This document shows positions 34,101 through 45,626 of a stretch of DNA of 64,000 nucleotides, piece after piece (positions within the stretch are counted from its first letter, which is position 1; each line of letters opens with the position of its first letter). The stretch comes from Ciona savignyi (Eukaryota; Chordata; Ascidiacea; Phlebobranchia; Cionidae): positions 140,902 to 204,901 of the forward strand of contig CH001012.1 of assembly GCA_000149265.1 (NCBI GenBank), written 5' to 3'. The translations under genes were made by a program, and so were the position numbers. The notes beneath the pieces are model-generated. The model had not been told where the DNA came from. It made no database searches and worked only from the letters and a program-made list of their open reading frames with translations.

Positions 34101-37100
34101 ATGAGAATGTTTATTCTTAGATCGGTCCCACATGCATTGCTTAGTGTTGCTGACCCAATACAATTGTTGGTATGCATATATAAAAGAACATAAACTTATG
34201 CGCTGAAAAACATGTTTTGTATAAAAGTCAAAGCTCTTGCTTGTTTTGTTAATCTTAGTTGCACAATAGAACACAGCACAACAGTATTATATGAGAAAAA
34301 TAATAAAAAATTAATGAAATTACTTAAACAGCAATTAACTAATCGATTAAAATAAATAAAATTATTGTAATAATTCCAAATTGGTAGCAACCCCCCAATA
34401 GAGAGACAATCTAATGGAGGCACCTATGCTACAGTCATAAAATCTCCTAAAACTTCTATAATAAAGGATTCTTAAACAGTGGGTATTGGTTTTGCCTAAC
34501 AATATTTCTCTTGTGAGTCTAGTAAGTGCGGATAAGAATGGCAAACCACAAAAACATAAGAAGAAAGTGTGTACGGCAGCCGAAATGTATTTATAGATTA
34601 CCATTTGCACACATTTTATCACACCTTCTATTTATAGCTGCAGGACTCACTATCTCGTTCCCAAGATGAAATAACCCAGCTGAACAAAAGCCGCGGTTTG
34701 TTTGAAAAAGAAATGAAGAAAGCGTTCATGCGTAGCGTGTGTGCGCTCAACCTTGAAGCGATGTCAATGTTCCAAGACAACCCAGGTTCAAACCACGTTC
34801 TTCTATTTGTTTTAGCATTACTATGATCATGCATTTCTGCACCATACAGTTTTACTGTGCTAACATGCATTTAAAAGGGCTGATGCTAATTTTAAGCCGT
34901 TCACTCTATATTACTGCAATCTTCAAGTATTTGATTTATGTTCTGAACTAACTGAGCAGTTTTGGCTTTTTAACCGTGCTAAGTTTCGAACCCATCACGT
35001 GCTTATCACCAAAACCGTTTTTATACAAAAATCGATCGCTTTAACCATTCGGCCACACTACCGTGTAAGTTTTGGCATGCGTGGTTTTTGTGCGACTCCT
35101 GACAATTAAAATAGAATAATCAGGCAATCAAGTATTAGTTTTAACTAGTACTACAACGATATAAAAAGTGTATCAGGCATGCGTTAATTGCGTTAACGAC
35201 TATCGCGCGACAGGTGTGACGTTATCGTAACTACATCTGGGACTTTCCCTCAAATGAAACTAAACGTCTCCAATGAAAGCAAAAAGTTCGATCCCACGAA
35301 GCTATGAACTATCCAGATCTGCCCTGCTTGTGTTCTGTTTCTTTATAACCATTTTTCCTGTCGTCTGCTTAGCTGTAGTGCTTATACCACCAAAATTACC
35401 CAAATTTTTATGGGTTTTTATAATTACAAACTCACAAATAGTACAGTAGAAAAGCCACGCTTTATAACTACTAATATATAATCAGCGCATGCTACAAAAA
35501 ATTGGCTAAGTGCCAATAAGCGTTATTCGATTCCCGTTTCCGCCTTTTTGAACAAAGTTTCGGGTCATTTCACTCACACAAACAACCATTCACGCATCGT
35601 TGCCTATTAGTTGACGTATTAACAGCCATTCACGCGTACATAGTTTGACCGACCTATATATCAAGAACACTGTATAATACATAATACAACTAATTATACT
35701 GAAGATAGCTAAAACGGGGTTAAACTAGTGTAGGGCAACTTCTTTAGTCGGCGGGCCAGATGTATAGGTAAATAAAGTTCTTGGTGGGCCGGATTATTAC
35801 ATGAATAGTATTCAATATCTTAATTCCAAGGTATAGTTAGATACAGTCTGCAGGGTCGGCCAAAATCCCTTTACGGGTCGGACCTAGTCCACGGGCCGTT
35901 TGTTGCCCATGCCTGGGTTAAACGCTTAATAAACCACATAATACCGTTTGGAACGTCCGATTAAGATTTGTCATTGATTTATGGTTTAAGATGGCTTTTC
36001 CTATGACCACGCTTCATCAAAATCGTTTACGAAATAACCCTTATTGGTATATTGGGTAATCCCTATCATAATTACTAGTAGGTCGTCGTCACATGGTTTT
36101 TACATCACAATAATCACTATTGCCATATTTGTATCGTTATATGATGTAACAATGCGTGTGTGAAGCAATAAACGCTATTGTTTTAAGATAATTGAGATAC
36201 GCATTACGGGTATCTTAGCTATGTATTATATTATCGATATGTTATTGCTGAACTAGTTTGAATATGACATTATTAAATAGGTGCGAATGACGTCACATCA
36301 CGTGACATTGATGACGTCACACCGAGCGAAGGTAAACCACCAATCAGCGACGAGGTATGCTATATTTGAACTCCGTATATCCAACAACACCCATTATCTT
36401 CTAATCGTCCTAATCCAAACCCTGTGTCAAATTTAGCTGCAAACGTCGCTTAATGGGCGACGAATTTGTGTGGGGATGAAAGAATAAACGGCGAAGTAAT
36501 GCTCCCCACCTCTAGGACACGTTCCATTATACTCGATCAAGTTTTACCGCAAGCTCGCACATTAGCGCTTTCGACGGCTCTTTCGCTAAACCGAATCAAT
36601 TTCTTTCGTTACTCGTTGGTAAAAGCGCAACGAACGCTCAGCACGAAGAGAAATTGATTCGATTTCATCCCGGACGCAGTTAGAAATGCATTCCGAATGT
36701 ATCAGTGTCGATTGGAACGATCTGAACCATCAATCACGGCTGAGGTCGAATCCTACACATCAATTATTTCGTGTGATTTACCTCTATGACGTAATAGCGA
36801 TGTTTGACAGGCTGAAAAACGCATTGTTGTGTAAAAATGGGCATTCCTGCGAGGATTGCAAACGATTAGGTGTTATCTTTCGGCCTGTTGCACAGTCGGC
36901 AACCTTTTGCACTTAAAGAGCCATTTTAACTGATATTCCACTAAATAAAAATCACTGGGAGCCGCAAAACTAATAAAAGTTAACGCGAGTGTTCTTCTGT
37001 TTGTTTCACTTATGCATGGGTGTTAAACTTATTAAGCGCTCACGTCAGTAACAATAAAGATAATAAAAGTCGCATCAAAACAATAAAAGAGCCGCATTGG

Positions 37101-37857
37101 GCTCCAAAGCCACAGGTTGCCGACCTCTGGTCTTGTGGGACCCAATAATGAATTTTAAGAGGCGATAGCGGGTAATAAATGACAATAATCCAACTGATTT
37201 ATGCCAATAATGCGGCCAACCCCATATATGGTGACCATTGCAGGAGGCTTGTTGTACCAACAAAATCGGCTTCGCGCCAACGATGCAACCACCTCGTGAC
37301 GTCAGAACCGGTCACGACGTCAGAACCGGTCACGTGACCTCGATGAAGCCCAACCGTGGTACCATGCGTGGGAATGCGGTGGTAGTAAAGAGACACCACC
37401 CTAATATCCAGGTATTTAGATGTGGGGTGGGCGGTTAATAACACAGTCAGTTATTAAAGCCAAATATAGCTTAGGGTATTACCCTTAGTTGTAACATTTA
37501 TTAGCGCAGGCAATAGTATTGGGGCCAAATTACAAGATTTCAATTTGGGCCAAATTACAAGATTTCAATTTGATAATCCAAAAATTATCTAATTGAGGTT
37601 ATTTCCGTACATGACGTTTTCTAAATACACAACCGTACGCCAGAGTACGTTGGGTGGTAATCGATCTAAATTCTATTTTTTCAGTCGTATTCACCCGCTT
37701 CTTAATATTGTTTACGTGTGGCTTTCATGCGTCACTAATCGTTTTATTACCGCAGAACTACACAACTCAGCAGAGATTGATTCATATGGACAAACAACCG
37801 AACACGCCGATCCGAAACATCACGAAACATCAACGCTGCAATAGCGATAACAACTGA
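28123..37857 (+). CDS. POC5: POC5 centriolar protein, 11 exons, 471 aa
   Basis: Exons 28123-28209, 29250-29379, 29685-29834, 30585-30691, 31316-31414, 32023-32193, 32773-32952, 34638-34785, 36281-36354, 37244-37411 and 37756-37857; every phase agrees and the frame ends at TGA 37855. Family landmarks in order: GSSVSSGLQEEYNELLKYAV at the N terminus, the coiled-coil KSVQRKDVVISNLTQAM, centrin-binding-type repeats (MMRAFTQWKLRL; KSWRAWRRLVEGGWKERVERAC), EMKKAFMRSVCALNLEAMSM, and VVVKRHHPNIQ near the C terminus. POC5 binds centrin inside the distal centriole lumen and is needed for centriole elongation. The protein is shorter than the human one, mainly in the Ser-rich region after the coiled coil. 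Exons 1-8 are secure. Exon 9 rests on phase and open frame only, exon 10 on the VVVKRHHP motif, exon 11 on its strong acceptor and phase. Confidence 0.9.
29888..30163 (+). mobile_element. SINE-A, full length
   Basis: POC5 intron 3, starting about 50 bp after exon 3; head ggtctggtggtttagtgcga. Confidence 0.93.
31725..32011 (-). mobile_element. SINE-A, full length, antisense, 11 bp from POC5 exon 6
   Basis: The head end actaatcggtcggac is followed by atatgttcacag and exon 6. It carries ctaac and ctaat, branch-site-like, 24-36 bp before the AG. Confidence 0.93.
34972..35068 (-). mobile_element. SINE-B
   Basis: gctaagtttcgaacccatca to cattcggccacactaccg; POC5 intron 8. Confidence 0.88.
35726..35915. 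mobile_element. hAT-like MITE, 190 bp, family 3
   Basis: Left end tagtgtagggcaac, right end gttgcccatgcctg; perfect 8-bp target duplication GGTTAAAC at 35718-35725 and 35916-35923. In POC5 intron 8. Confidence 0.85.
36891..37130. mobile_element. hAT-like MITE, family 2 copy 2
   Basis: Ends cagtcggcaacc and ggttgccgacctctg. The body is the reverse complement of the copy at 9784 over nearly its whole length. The target duplication is not clear. It lies in POC5 intron 9. Confidence 0.75.
37522..37571. repeat. Tandem duplication, 25-bp unit, two copies
   Basis: gggccaaattacaagatttc plus five bases, twice in a row, in POC5 intron 10. Confidence 0.9.
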
Positions 37858-38396
37858 CGCAATTTGATACTCAGATTAGCTGCTATACCCTTAATATTGA
37901 TCCATGTTTGGTGCCCGACATGGTTCGTTTTGTTAAACCTCAAATCCGGTAACCGGTCGCTCAAACAATTAGTTTCCATAATTTATGAGCAGATATTGCG
38001 CTTCTGCGTCTAATTTAATAAGCGCGGCTATCTTTACATGCCGGCATGAATGGCTATGTGGTGACCACTTATGTTGTTTGGCAGCCGCGTATGGCTTGAT
38101 GCTAATGCGGGTAGAAAACCCATAAAAACAATGAATATTTCATTGGCAAACCCGACACAGCGGCCGTTATCTTCCATTACTCTGATGTTTTCCTGTTTTA
38201 TCTAAAGAATTGGTGTCAACACTGTACATTTATTGATTTCGCATCCGACAAATATATACATTGTTTAATAAAAGGAAAAGTTGAATGAATTTCTCAATAA
38301 ATATATCGGAACCTAAAGATTGACGGACTTTCCGTATTGCAACCTTTGACACCGGGATTTAACATCTCGTGGTTCATTTGCATAATCAGCTGTCAA

Positions 38397-39530
38397 TCAT
38401 AATGCCGATGTGCTGCTTTGTCCGTTGCTTGACGGCACGGCCGCGTATTCGCCTTTACTGCACAGGAATAATCTATGCTGCCAATCAGCAAAGGAGCAGT
38501 TGACCGAGACCAGGTTGATCAGCAGATTTAACGTGTAAACGTTCGCCCAGAACATAATCGGGCTGACACCGTCATGTAAGTTCTGCAGTAGAGTCGCCGA
38601 TACGAAATCGGACAGCACGCACACAGTCGTACATACGCAAAGTCGGATGATCGTACGGCGGACGTTTTCCGTTGATGAGCGTGCCACCTTTTCACCGCAA
38701 CAGCAGCCGATTTTATAATGTCTCAAAAGTGGGTAAACCAACAGACCGAGCAATGAGAATTGGAATATAAAGGCTATTATAAATAGAAGTAGCCCGACTA
38801 TAGTGGATGAGCTGGGATCACGAATGGCTGTGAGGTCGTACACGCATCCAATTGGGGAACTCACCAAAGTGAACGTTACAAGGTAATGCGTCGCAGTTGC
38901 AACTGATGATCCAATTAACCCAAGTATCACAGATGTGCTTATAAAGCGCAGAAATGGCGAGCTGAGATGCTGCAGTGCTCGATGGTTGTACATTTTCAGC
39001 TGACGCGTCCATAACAAGAGGTACATACATACAAATGAAAGGTGAAACACAATAACTAGTTGACACTGGTACACACGACACGCATCGTCCGAATAAGTAC
39101 CGAATCGCAACTCTATCTGTTCACATAGACATCTTATAAGGGCGAATACAGCAGCAATCAGGCATAGCGTTCCCCGAGAGAAAATGCTTTGAAGTCTCCT
39201 CCAGAAATGATGAGCTTTGTTGTTCTTTCCAGCCTTGGCGTCGGCCAATCTCTGTCGTCGCTCGAAAAAAGACAAAGTAATGACGAGATATAGCGCAATG
39301 CAAGTTAGAACTGTTGCGAATATTTCATCGCGCACCCAATACCGTGTCCCTATGGTAATGACGACTTCGCTTTTCGGCGATGGACTTGATGCGTTCGTCT
39401 GATTCCAAGGTTCAGTTGAATTGCTATAGTTCATTGCACAGCATTCAGTTCCTATATTAATCAGGCCAAGTAACTCTACAAAACAAAAGAATATTTGGTC
39501 GAGTTGTATGAAAGGTCCATTTGTTTTCAT
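38397..39530 (-). CDS. Orphan seven-transmembrane receptor (7TM-2), intronless, up to 377 aa
   Basis: Single exon from ATG 39530 to the stop at 38397. It shares with 7TM-1 the motifs IFSRGTLCL.AAVF, CEQIELRFGT, the YLLLWTRQLKMY end of TM3, NVRRTIIR before TM6 and PIMFWANVYTLNLLIN in TM7. The N terminus is longer, with a hydrophobic stretch (IFFCFVELLGLINIG) that may be a signal peptide and four N-glycosylation sites (NYS, NST, NQT, NAS); an internal start at residue 33 is possible. The TM3-top cysteine (DDACRVYQ) and loop-2 cysteine (IGCVYDL) are conserved. A CCC run in loop 3 and a Ser-rich tail are features of this copy. DRY and NPxxY are absent here too. It lies tail-to-tail with POC5, 540 bp apart. 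Ligand and coupling are unknown. Confidence 0.82.
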   Translation of the reverse strand: MKTNGPFIQLDQIFFCFVELLGLINIGTECCAMNYSNSTEPWNQTNASSPSPKSEVVITIGTRYWVRDEIFATVLTCIALYLVITLSFFERRQRLADAKAGKNNKAHHFWRRLQSIFSRGTLCLIAAVFALIRCLCEQIELRFGTYSDDACRVYQCQLVIVFHLSFVCMYLLLWTRQLKMYNHRALQHLSSPFLRFISTSVILGLIGSSVATATHYLVTFTLVSSPIGCVYDLTAIRDPSSSTIVGLLLFIIAFIFQFSLLGLLVYPLLRHYKIGCCCGEKVARSSTENVRRTIIRLCVCTTVCVLSDFVSATLLQNLHDGVSPIMFWANVYTLNLLINLVSVNCSFADWQHRLFLCSKGEYAAVPSSNGQSSTSAL

Positions 39531-39664
39531 TGCCTTTTCAGAATGTCGTACAATGCGATCCTATTCTATAGCGTTGAGACCGTCGTATCGTATTTCCCGT
39601 ACAACTGACAGAAACCCAACGGTTTTAGCATGATCTGCCACATGTCTAAAGGTAAAGCTCACCT

Positions 39665-39673
39665 CTTTTTATA
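39665..39673 (-). promoter_or_regulatory. TATA box candidate of 7TM-2
   Basis: TATAAAAAG on the minus strand, about 135 bp before the ATG at 39530, a plausible core-promoter distance for an intronless gene. Confidence 0.4.
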
Positions 39674-40429
39674 CCAATGTCGTTAAAGAGGTTAGTGTTA
39701 ATTGAAAAAAAAATACGCAAAGTAGAAAACTTATTTTACACAACATCTATCGCAGTAACGTTGCCTTTGCTGAGCATGAATCGTCCGGACAATACCACTT
39801 GAAGTAACACGTAGTAACGGACGTGCTTAAACCTACACTACACTTGAAACTAAACACTCGTTCGGAGCATCGGCAGCTTTTAATAAACGAGCGAAAGGAG
39901 CGAAGAAGGTTCCCATATTGCCCATGTTCGTACGACAGGTGCAGTTTTGCTCTCCATCTACGTATATTGAACGATATGCAATTAAAAAATAATAACGAAA
40001 GACCAACTGGGTGATTGAAAACGTTGTTAAATTGCATTATTACAAAAATCGCACATAAAAACCGTAATTATAACGATACATCAATTTCTTCTCCTAAAAA
40101 TTCCAATTTCTCCCATATATTTTGCATTTCTCCACAAAAAGTTTTGGTAAAATATATATAGGCCTAGTTATACTGTAAAATTTTTTATATTGCTTATAAG
40201 GGTATATACAACCATTTATTAGACTTTTACCGGCAGTTGAATACTTCATTTTTTAAAAGAAAAAAGTCACCTTTTAAGGCAGAGGTCATTTTAGGACATA
40301 ATTCGATCTTAATTTATCCTGTCTTTTGTAAGATTACCCATTGATTTCTTTCCAAAAGGGGCCATTAATTATTTATCTGAATTAGTTTTAATTATATCTG
40401 CTTATAAAAATGTCATGTATGGCATATTG
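39674..40429. other. Upstream region of 7TM-2
   Basis: No repeat or gene recognised; a 96-codon minus-strand frame at 39747-40037 has no family resemblance. Confidence 0.4.
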
Positions 40430-40580
40430 GCGTACCCTGAGCAATCATTAGATTATTTTCTATCCACAATCGGGTTAATGGAGTCATTACAGTGTGTTGT
40501 ATAGTAAGACGATACTAAAAGATTTTTGTTTTTACCACACAATCCACTAGGTTTAAGCGAGGCGCGGCCAAGAATGTAGC
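40430..40580 (-). mobile_element. SINE-A, old diverged fragment
   Basis: Recognised by acagtgtgttgtatagtaag and ccactaggtttaag. Confidence 0.5.
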
Positions 40581-40774
40581 CGACTAAGTGTGAATTAGGC
40601 TTGAAACTTTCTTTGACTTTGCAACTATATGTAAAGCTTGTAATGTTACCATCAAATCTTATTTTTTAATGGTATGTTATCGACATTACTAACATGCTGG
40701 ATTTAAATAGGTATACCACATATACCAGGGAATAACAGCGTGTAATAGCAGGACACGTAATTAGCAAAGTAACT

Positions 40775-40857
40775 ATATTTTAGTTTAGTTTATTTTTGTT
40801 TCCACGATGAAAACACGAAGCAGGACTATTGATAAATTTGGAAAACGGAAAAAAACG
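40775..40857 (+). repeat. Dispersed repeat D, copy 2
   Basis: Matches 5646-5735, including ggaaaacggaaaaaaa at the right end. Confidence 0.65.
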
Positions 40858-41557
40858 GCAAAACGACATATTTCCGTAATCCAACTGAAATTAAAACAAT
40901 AAAACGACCGTATTGTATAAGTATGCATACAGCTTGAAACCTTTAGAAACCTGGTCTCGTCTGCACTATTAGCAGTTGAATAGCTTGATAGTAAACACTT
41001 AGATGGTTTCAACTGAGAATGTTAAACACTTGTCCAACCGACCTCAGTCCCGATCTAACATGGTTTTACAACTCCTATGTTAGCCATTTATACATTTTTC
41101 ATACATTTCGTCCCGGTATCAAGTATCTGTTCCCGAACCCACTAATTCGCGTGAAAGTGTTGAAAATGTAATTTTTCCCCAATGCTGCCTTTTTTGCCGT
41201 GTCACAACGCTCATTTTGCTGCGTCATAACACTTATTTTGCTGTGTCACAACCCGCGCATGATCTTGGCTGGGGTTAAGCTTTACTTCGACGTAAGACTT
41301 CCATGGAAACTCCTAGACTTCAAACAACTTTCGTGCACGAAACCTAGTAGGCTAATCCAATTGCTGTTCCGCACTGCTCTCGCTACTACTCGCATGTCGT
41401 TAACGCAATAAATAGAGAGTCAAAACGAGGAAAAAGATTAAACACAACAAGAAAAGCCATCTTTTCCAATAGAAGTCATGTCTGATCATAATTGTGTTGA
41501 ACGGAAGCATTTAGCACTTATGTGCTTCAGTTAATATCGTAATTCTTTTTTTTTTTT

Positions 41558-41663
41558 TTACCGGTAACCCGACAGTGGGCGCGAGTTGATCTGACGATTG
41601 TACGTGTGTTAACCCCTTTGCGTTTTCACATTCACGGGAATAAACATGAATATCCTATCCAGT
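41558..41663 (+). mobile_element. SINE-A 3' fragment
   Basis: ccggtaacccgacagtgggc to aatatcctatcc, preceded by a T run, 240 bp from the minisatellite. Confidence 0.88.
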
Positions 41664-41905
41664 AAGATGTTTTTTTGATGCCGTCGCAGTTATACACACA
41701 CACATATATTTGAATACAGTACAAATAATTTGTTTTCTTGCTATAATCACCGATAAATACCTCGCATCGATTCCCCAATCGATCTAACGGAAAAGCTTCA
41801 TGTTTTCCTTCTCGATTCGACGGAAAAACAAGATCATGTGTTTATTGGCAGCAAATGGATTGAAATGGCTCCCGTTATACGGACAATATACGCATATTTT
41901 AACCC

Positions 41906-43290
41906 GGGTAACACCTGGTTAAAACTTGGTTGACACCTCATTGACACATGGTTGACACATGGTTGACACATGGTTGTCACATGGTTGACACCTGGTTGAC
42001 ACCTAGTTGACACCTGGTTGACATCCGTTTGATACCTGGTTGACATCTGATTGACACCTGGTTGACACATGGTTGACACATAGTTGACACATGGTTGACA
42101 CTTGGTTAACACTTGGCTGACATCTGGTTGACACATGGTTGACACATGGCTGACACTTGGTTTACACATGGTTGACACCAGGTTGACACATGGTTGACAC
42201 TTGGTTGATACATGGTTGACACCTGGTTGACACCTGGTTGACACCTGGTTGACACCTCATTGACGCCTGGTTGACACATGGTTGACACCTGGTTGACACC
42301 TGGTTGACACCTGGTTGACACATGGTTGACACTTGGTTGATACATGGTTGACACTTGGTTGACGCCTGGTTGATGCCTGGTTGATGCCTGGTTGACACAT
42401 GGTTGACACTTGGTTGACACCTGGTTGACACCTGGTTGACACCTGGTTGACACATGGTTGATACATGGTTGATACATGGTTGACGCCTGGTTGTCACATG
42501 GTTGATACATGGTTGACACCTGGTTGACACATGGTTGACACATAATTGACACATGGTTGACACTTGGTTGACACTTGGTTGAAACATGGTTGACACTTGG
42601 TTGACACATGGTTGTCACATGGTTGTCACATGGTTGACACCTGGTTGACACCTGGTTGACACCTGGTTGACGCCTGGTTGTCACATGGTTGATACATGGT
42701 TGACACCTGGTTGACACCTGGTTGACACCTGGTTGACACCTGGTTGACACCTGGTTGACACTTGGTTGACACCTGGTTGACACCTGTTTGACTCCTGGTT
42801 GTCACCTGGTTGACTCCTGGTTGTCACATGGTTGTCACATGGTTGACACCTGGTTGACACCTGGTTGACGCCTGGTTGACGCCTGGTTGACACCTCATTG
42901 ACACCTGGTTGACATCTGGTTGATACATGATTGACACTTGGTTGACGCCTGGTTGACACCTGGTTGACATCCGTGTGACACCTGGTTGACATCTGATTGA
43001 CACCTGGTTGACACATGGTTGACACATAGTTGACACATGGTTGACACTTGGTTGACACTTGGCTGACATCTGGTTGACACATGGTTGACACATGGTTGAC
43101 ACATAGTTGACACTTGGCTGACATCTGGTTGACACATGGTCGACACATGGCTGACACTTGGTTGATACATGGTTGACAACCATGTGTTGACACTTGGTTG
43201 ACAACCATGTGTTGACACTTGGTTGACACCTGGTTGATACATAGTTGACACCAGGTTGACACTTGGTTGACACCCGGTTGACAGGCGCTT
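41906..43290. repeat. 11-bp minisatellite, about 125 units
   Basis: Unit ggttgacacct or ggttgacacat with single-base variants (ctt, gcct, tcat), kept in strict 11-bp register for about 1.4 kb. The minus strand has no stop in any frame for long stretches because the unit lacks stops on that strand; every frame yields an 11-residue period with the theme QPGVNQVSTRC. A higher-order block recurs at a spacing of 946 bp (86 units). Confidence 0.97.
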
Positions 43291-43544
43291 GCCACGGTTT
43301 GCTGCATAAATGGTAATCTGTGTAAAGGGAATCGGTAACGATTACGTTTATTGTCTTAATTACTGTAAATGTAGAATACCCCATTCTCGTTAAGATAGAT
43401 ATTCATTTTTAACCAATTTTTTCTGATTTTTTTCTGTGTGTTTATTGACCTAACAGGATTAATTACAAAGTTTATGGCCACACGCAACAGGGCAATCAAC
43501 ATATTTAAGCTATTAACTGTTGTAGGGCTATGTTATGCATTTTT

Positions 43545-43640
43545 GGCTTAGACTTTTTACACTTTGGTTAACACTTGTCACACTTTGGTTGACGTTTGTC
43601 AAATTTTGGTTTACACTTGTTACACTTTGGTTGTGCGATT
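43545..43640. repeat. Degenerate short repeat related to the minisatellite
   Basis: Four or five units of the type cactttggttgacacttgt, sharing ggttgacactt with the array at 41906 but longer and more divergent. Confidence 0.6.
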
Positions 43641-43931
43641 GTTTTACGAATGTTCGAATTGTTTTATAACAACTCCTTTATTCAGCAAATTTTAGCTTAA
43701 TTATAACCTTTCAAATTGTCTAAAAATAGGTAAATGTTATAAAGATATATCTCTTCCTTCTAATAGCTATAGCACAGGGATTTGTGAACAAAATCGAAAC
43801 ATATATACACGTAAATCTTCACCAGTTTTTCTTATAGTATACCACGCTTGTTTTAGTGGTTTCTAATTAAATGAACCGCTAGATGGCAGTCGCAATATGC
43901 AGAATACACTTGGTAAAAATGTTCTTTAGTA

Positions 43932-44042
43932 GAACGGTCGTGTGGCGGAATGGTTAACGCGACCGGCACATAAACAGAATTTAAAATAAAAACGGTCTTG
44001 GTGACGAACACATCACGGGCTCGAATCCTAGCCCGGTATATA
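43932..44042 (+). mobile_element. SINE-B, full length
   Basis: acggtcgtgtggcggaatgg to cgaatcctagcccggtatat; first of a tandem pair. Confidence 0.9.
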
Positions 44043-44067
44043 AAATGTTCTTTAAGATTGTACGGTC

Positions 44068-44142
44068 GTGTTGGCCAAATGGTTAAAGCAACCGATACAT
44101 ATACCGACCTTCATTAAAAAAAACCTAAAGCCGGTAAAAAAT
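44068..44142 (+). mobile_element. SINE-B, 3' deleted
   Basis: tacggtcgtgttggccaaat to ataccgaccttcattaaaa; second of the pair. Confidence 0.8.
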
Positions 44143-44194
44143 GTTCCTTACGAATAGATATTTATGTTTTATAACACGAAACAAGATTTATTTA

Positions 44195-44385
44195 CATAAA
44201 TGGGGAAACACAATGGGCGTTATTACTCGGGTAATTGTCAGATTACCACGCTCATTGGGTTACCGAAGCTATTGTAGTTTGTTGTGTATGATTGAGACTT
44301 CGCTTTAGTTCAAAACTCGTTAATCTGCTGGATTCTAGTGGTGTCTGTTAACCTTGCCCAAGTTCACAGTATTTTAACCAGGACA
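44195..44385 (-). mobile_element. SINE-A, old diverged copy
   Basis: gtaattgtcagattaccacg and ccttgcccaagttcacag identify it. Confidence 0.65.
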
Positions 44386-44439
44386 TTTTTAGACGTAAAC
44401 CTTAATATTGATATATTTACACGCTTGACATGCTTTTGT

Positions 44440-44737
44440 CCGGCCGGTCGGTCTAGCTGTTAAGTGCGTCGCCTTTCAATCGAAAGGTTGCAGGTGCGTA
44501 ATTGGTCGCTAGCTATTCGGTTGTGTCCTTGGGCAAGACAATTTTACAGACATTGCCTAAGCCAGCGGATTAATGGGTTCTACAAAATTGAAGGAACGTT
44601 TCCATCATATACAACACAGTCAACACACTGCAACAGGTCCGCTAACCCTAAGGTAGGCGCGAGGTGATCTAAACGATAGTCCTTGTTAACCCCTTAGTTT
44701 TCCCATTCACGGGGATAAACATAATTATCCTATCCTT
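44440..44737 (+). mobile_element. SINE-A, full length
   Basis: Best-preserved head in the window: cggtcggtctagctgttaag with A-box-like and B-box-like parts; tail atcctatcc. Confidence 0.93.
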
Positions 44738-44855
44738 TTATTCACATGACTTAAGATTCGACCACAAGGATTTGGATACGTCACTATCCAAATAGCAAAA
44801 TGCGTCAAAACAAAATCGTCGTTAAAACGAGTCTTGATGAAATTGATCTATAAAG

Positions 44856-45114
44856 GATAGAATAGGATAGGATATTCATGTTTATCCCCGTGAATGGGAA
44901 AACCAAGGATGTTGCCACACGGGCAATCGTCAGATCACCTCGCGCCCATCGTCGGGTTACCGGAGCTCTTGCAGTGTGTTGTATATGATACACACGTTCC
45001 TTCAATTTGGTAGAACCCATTAATCCACTGGGTTCAAGCAATGTCCGTAAGTGCTTTGCCCAAGGACACAACCGACTAGGTAGCGACCAGTTTCGAACCT
45101 GCAACCCTTCGGCG
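44856..45114 (-). mobile_element. SINE-A, near full length
   Basis: Tail aggatagaataggatagg, body, and head as far as tgcaacccttcggc; faces the copy at 44440. Confidence 0.92.
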
Positions 45115-45384
45115 CTAAGGAAATTGCAGACATTGAATGCGAAAATGTAGCCCGAAGCAATAGTCAGCAATGCAGATATGGATCAAAGGGATATTTAACG
45201 GGGAATTCCACAACAGTTTTGGAATAACTATATTAATACAACGTTTTCTATAATAATATGGACGCTAAAAACAAAATTCTCCAATAACTAATAGAGTAAT
45301 GCATATATCGGATAGCTGTTTGCTGATTGTCGCTAATCGTATTCCTTAACGCTAAATGAAAAATGGTAAGTAAATAATGAATGA

Positions 45385-45455
45385 TGCCATGTCTTATCTC
45401 GTGAATGGAAAACCCAGGAGGCATTATTACACGGGCCAGAGTATGATCTCACTAT
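45385..45455 (-). mobile_element. SINE-A fragment
   Basis: tcgtgaatggaaaacccagg and cacgggccagagtatgatct only. Confidence 0.5.
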
Positions 45456-45626
45456 TTATCTGTGACCACACAATGGGCACATTTCTTTTCATATATCCGG
45501 GTTTGCTATGGAGAATTGCGTATTGAATACTTTGATGGATTTACTCTGGGTATACAAGACACCTATTATTGGGCATATTGAAATCAAGAAGGATTTATAT
45601 TGTTGACACGTTACCCCGTACATTTA

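Noticed and set aside
36506..36680. Additional POC5 exon after a pyrimidine-rich ag at 36511
   Set aside because: The open frame shows no POC5 similarity, and exons 9 and 10 already join in phase without it; kept only as a possibility.
39747..40037. 96-codon minus-strand frame upstream of 7TM-2
   Set aside because: No family resemblance, and it overlaps AT-rich spacer; a 5' exon of 7TM-2 is not supported by phase.
41906..43290. CRISPR-like array
   Set aside because: Units are contiguous 11-mers with no spacers, in a eukaryotic context.
41834..43384. Long repeat-protein frames on the minus strand (QPGVNQVSTRC type)
   Set aside because: They arise in all three frames from one stop-free 11-bp unit, with no conserved start or flanking domain; explained by the minisatellite.
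43932..44042. tRNA-Ser gene
   Set aside because: The head resembles tRNA-Ser, but the cloverleaf does not close and many mutated copies exist; it is SINE-B.
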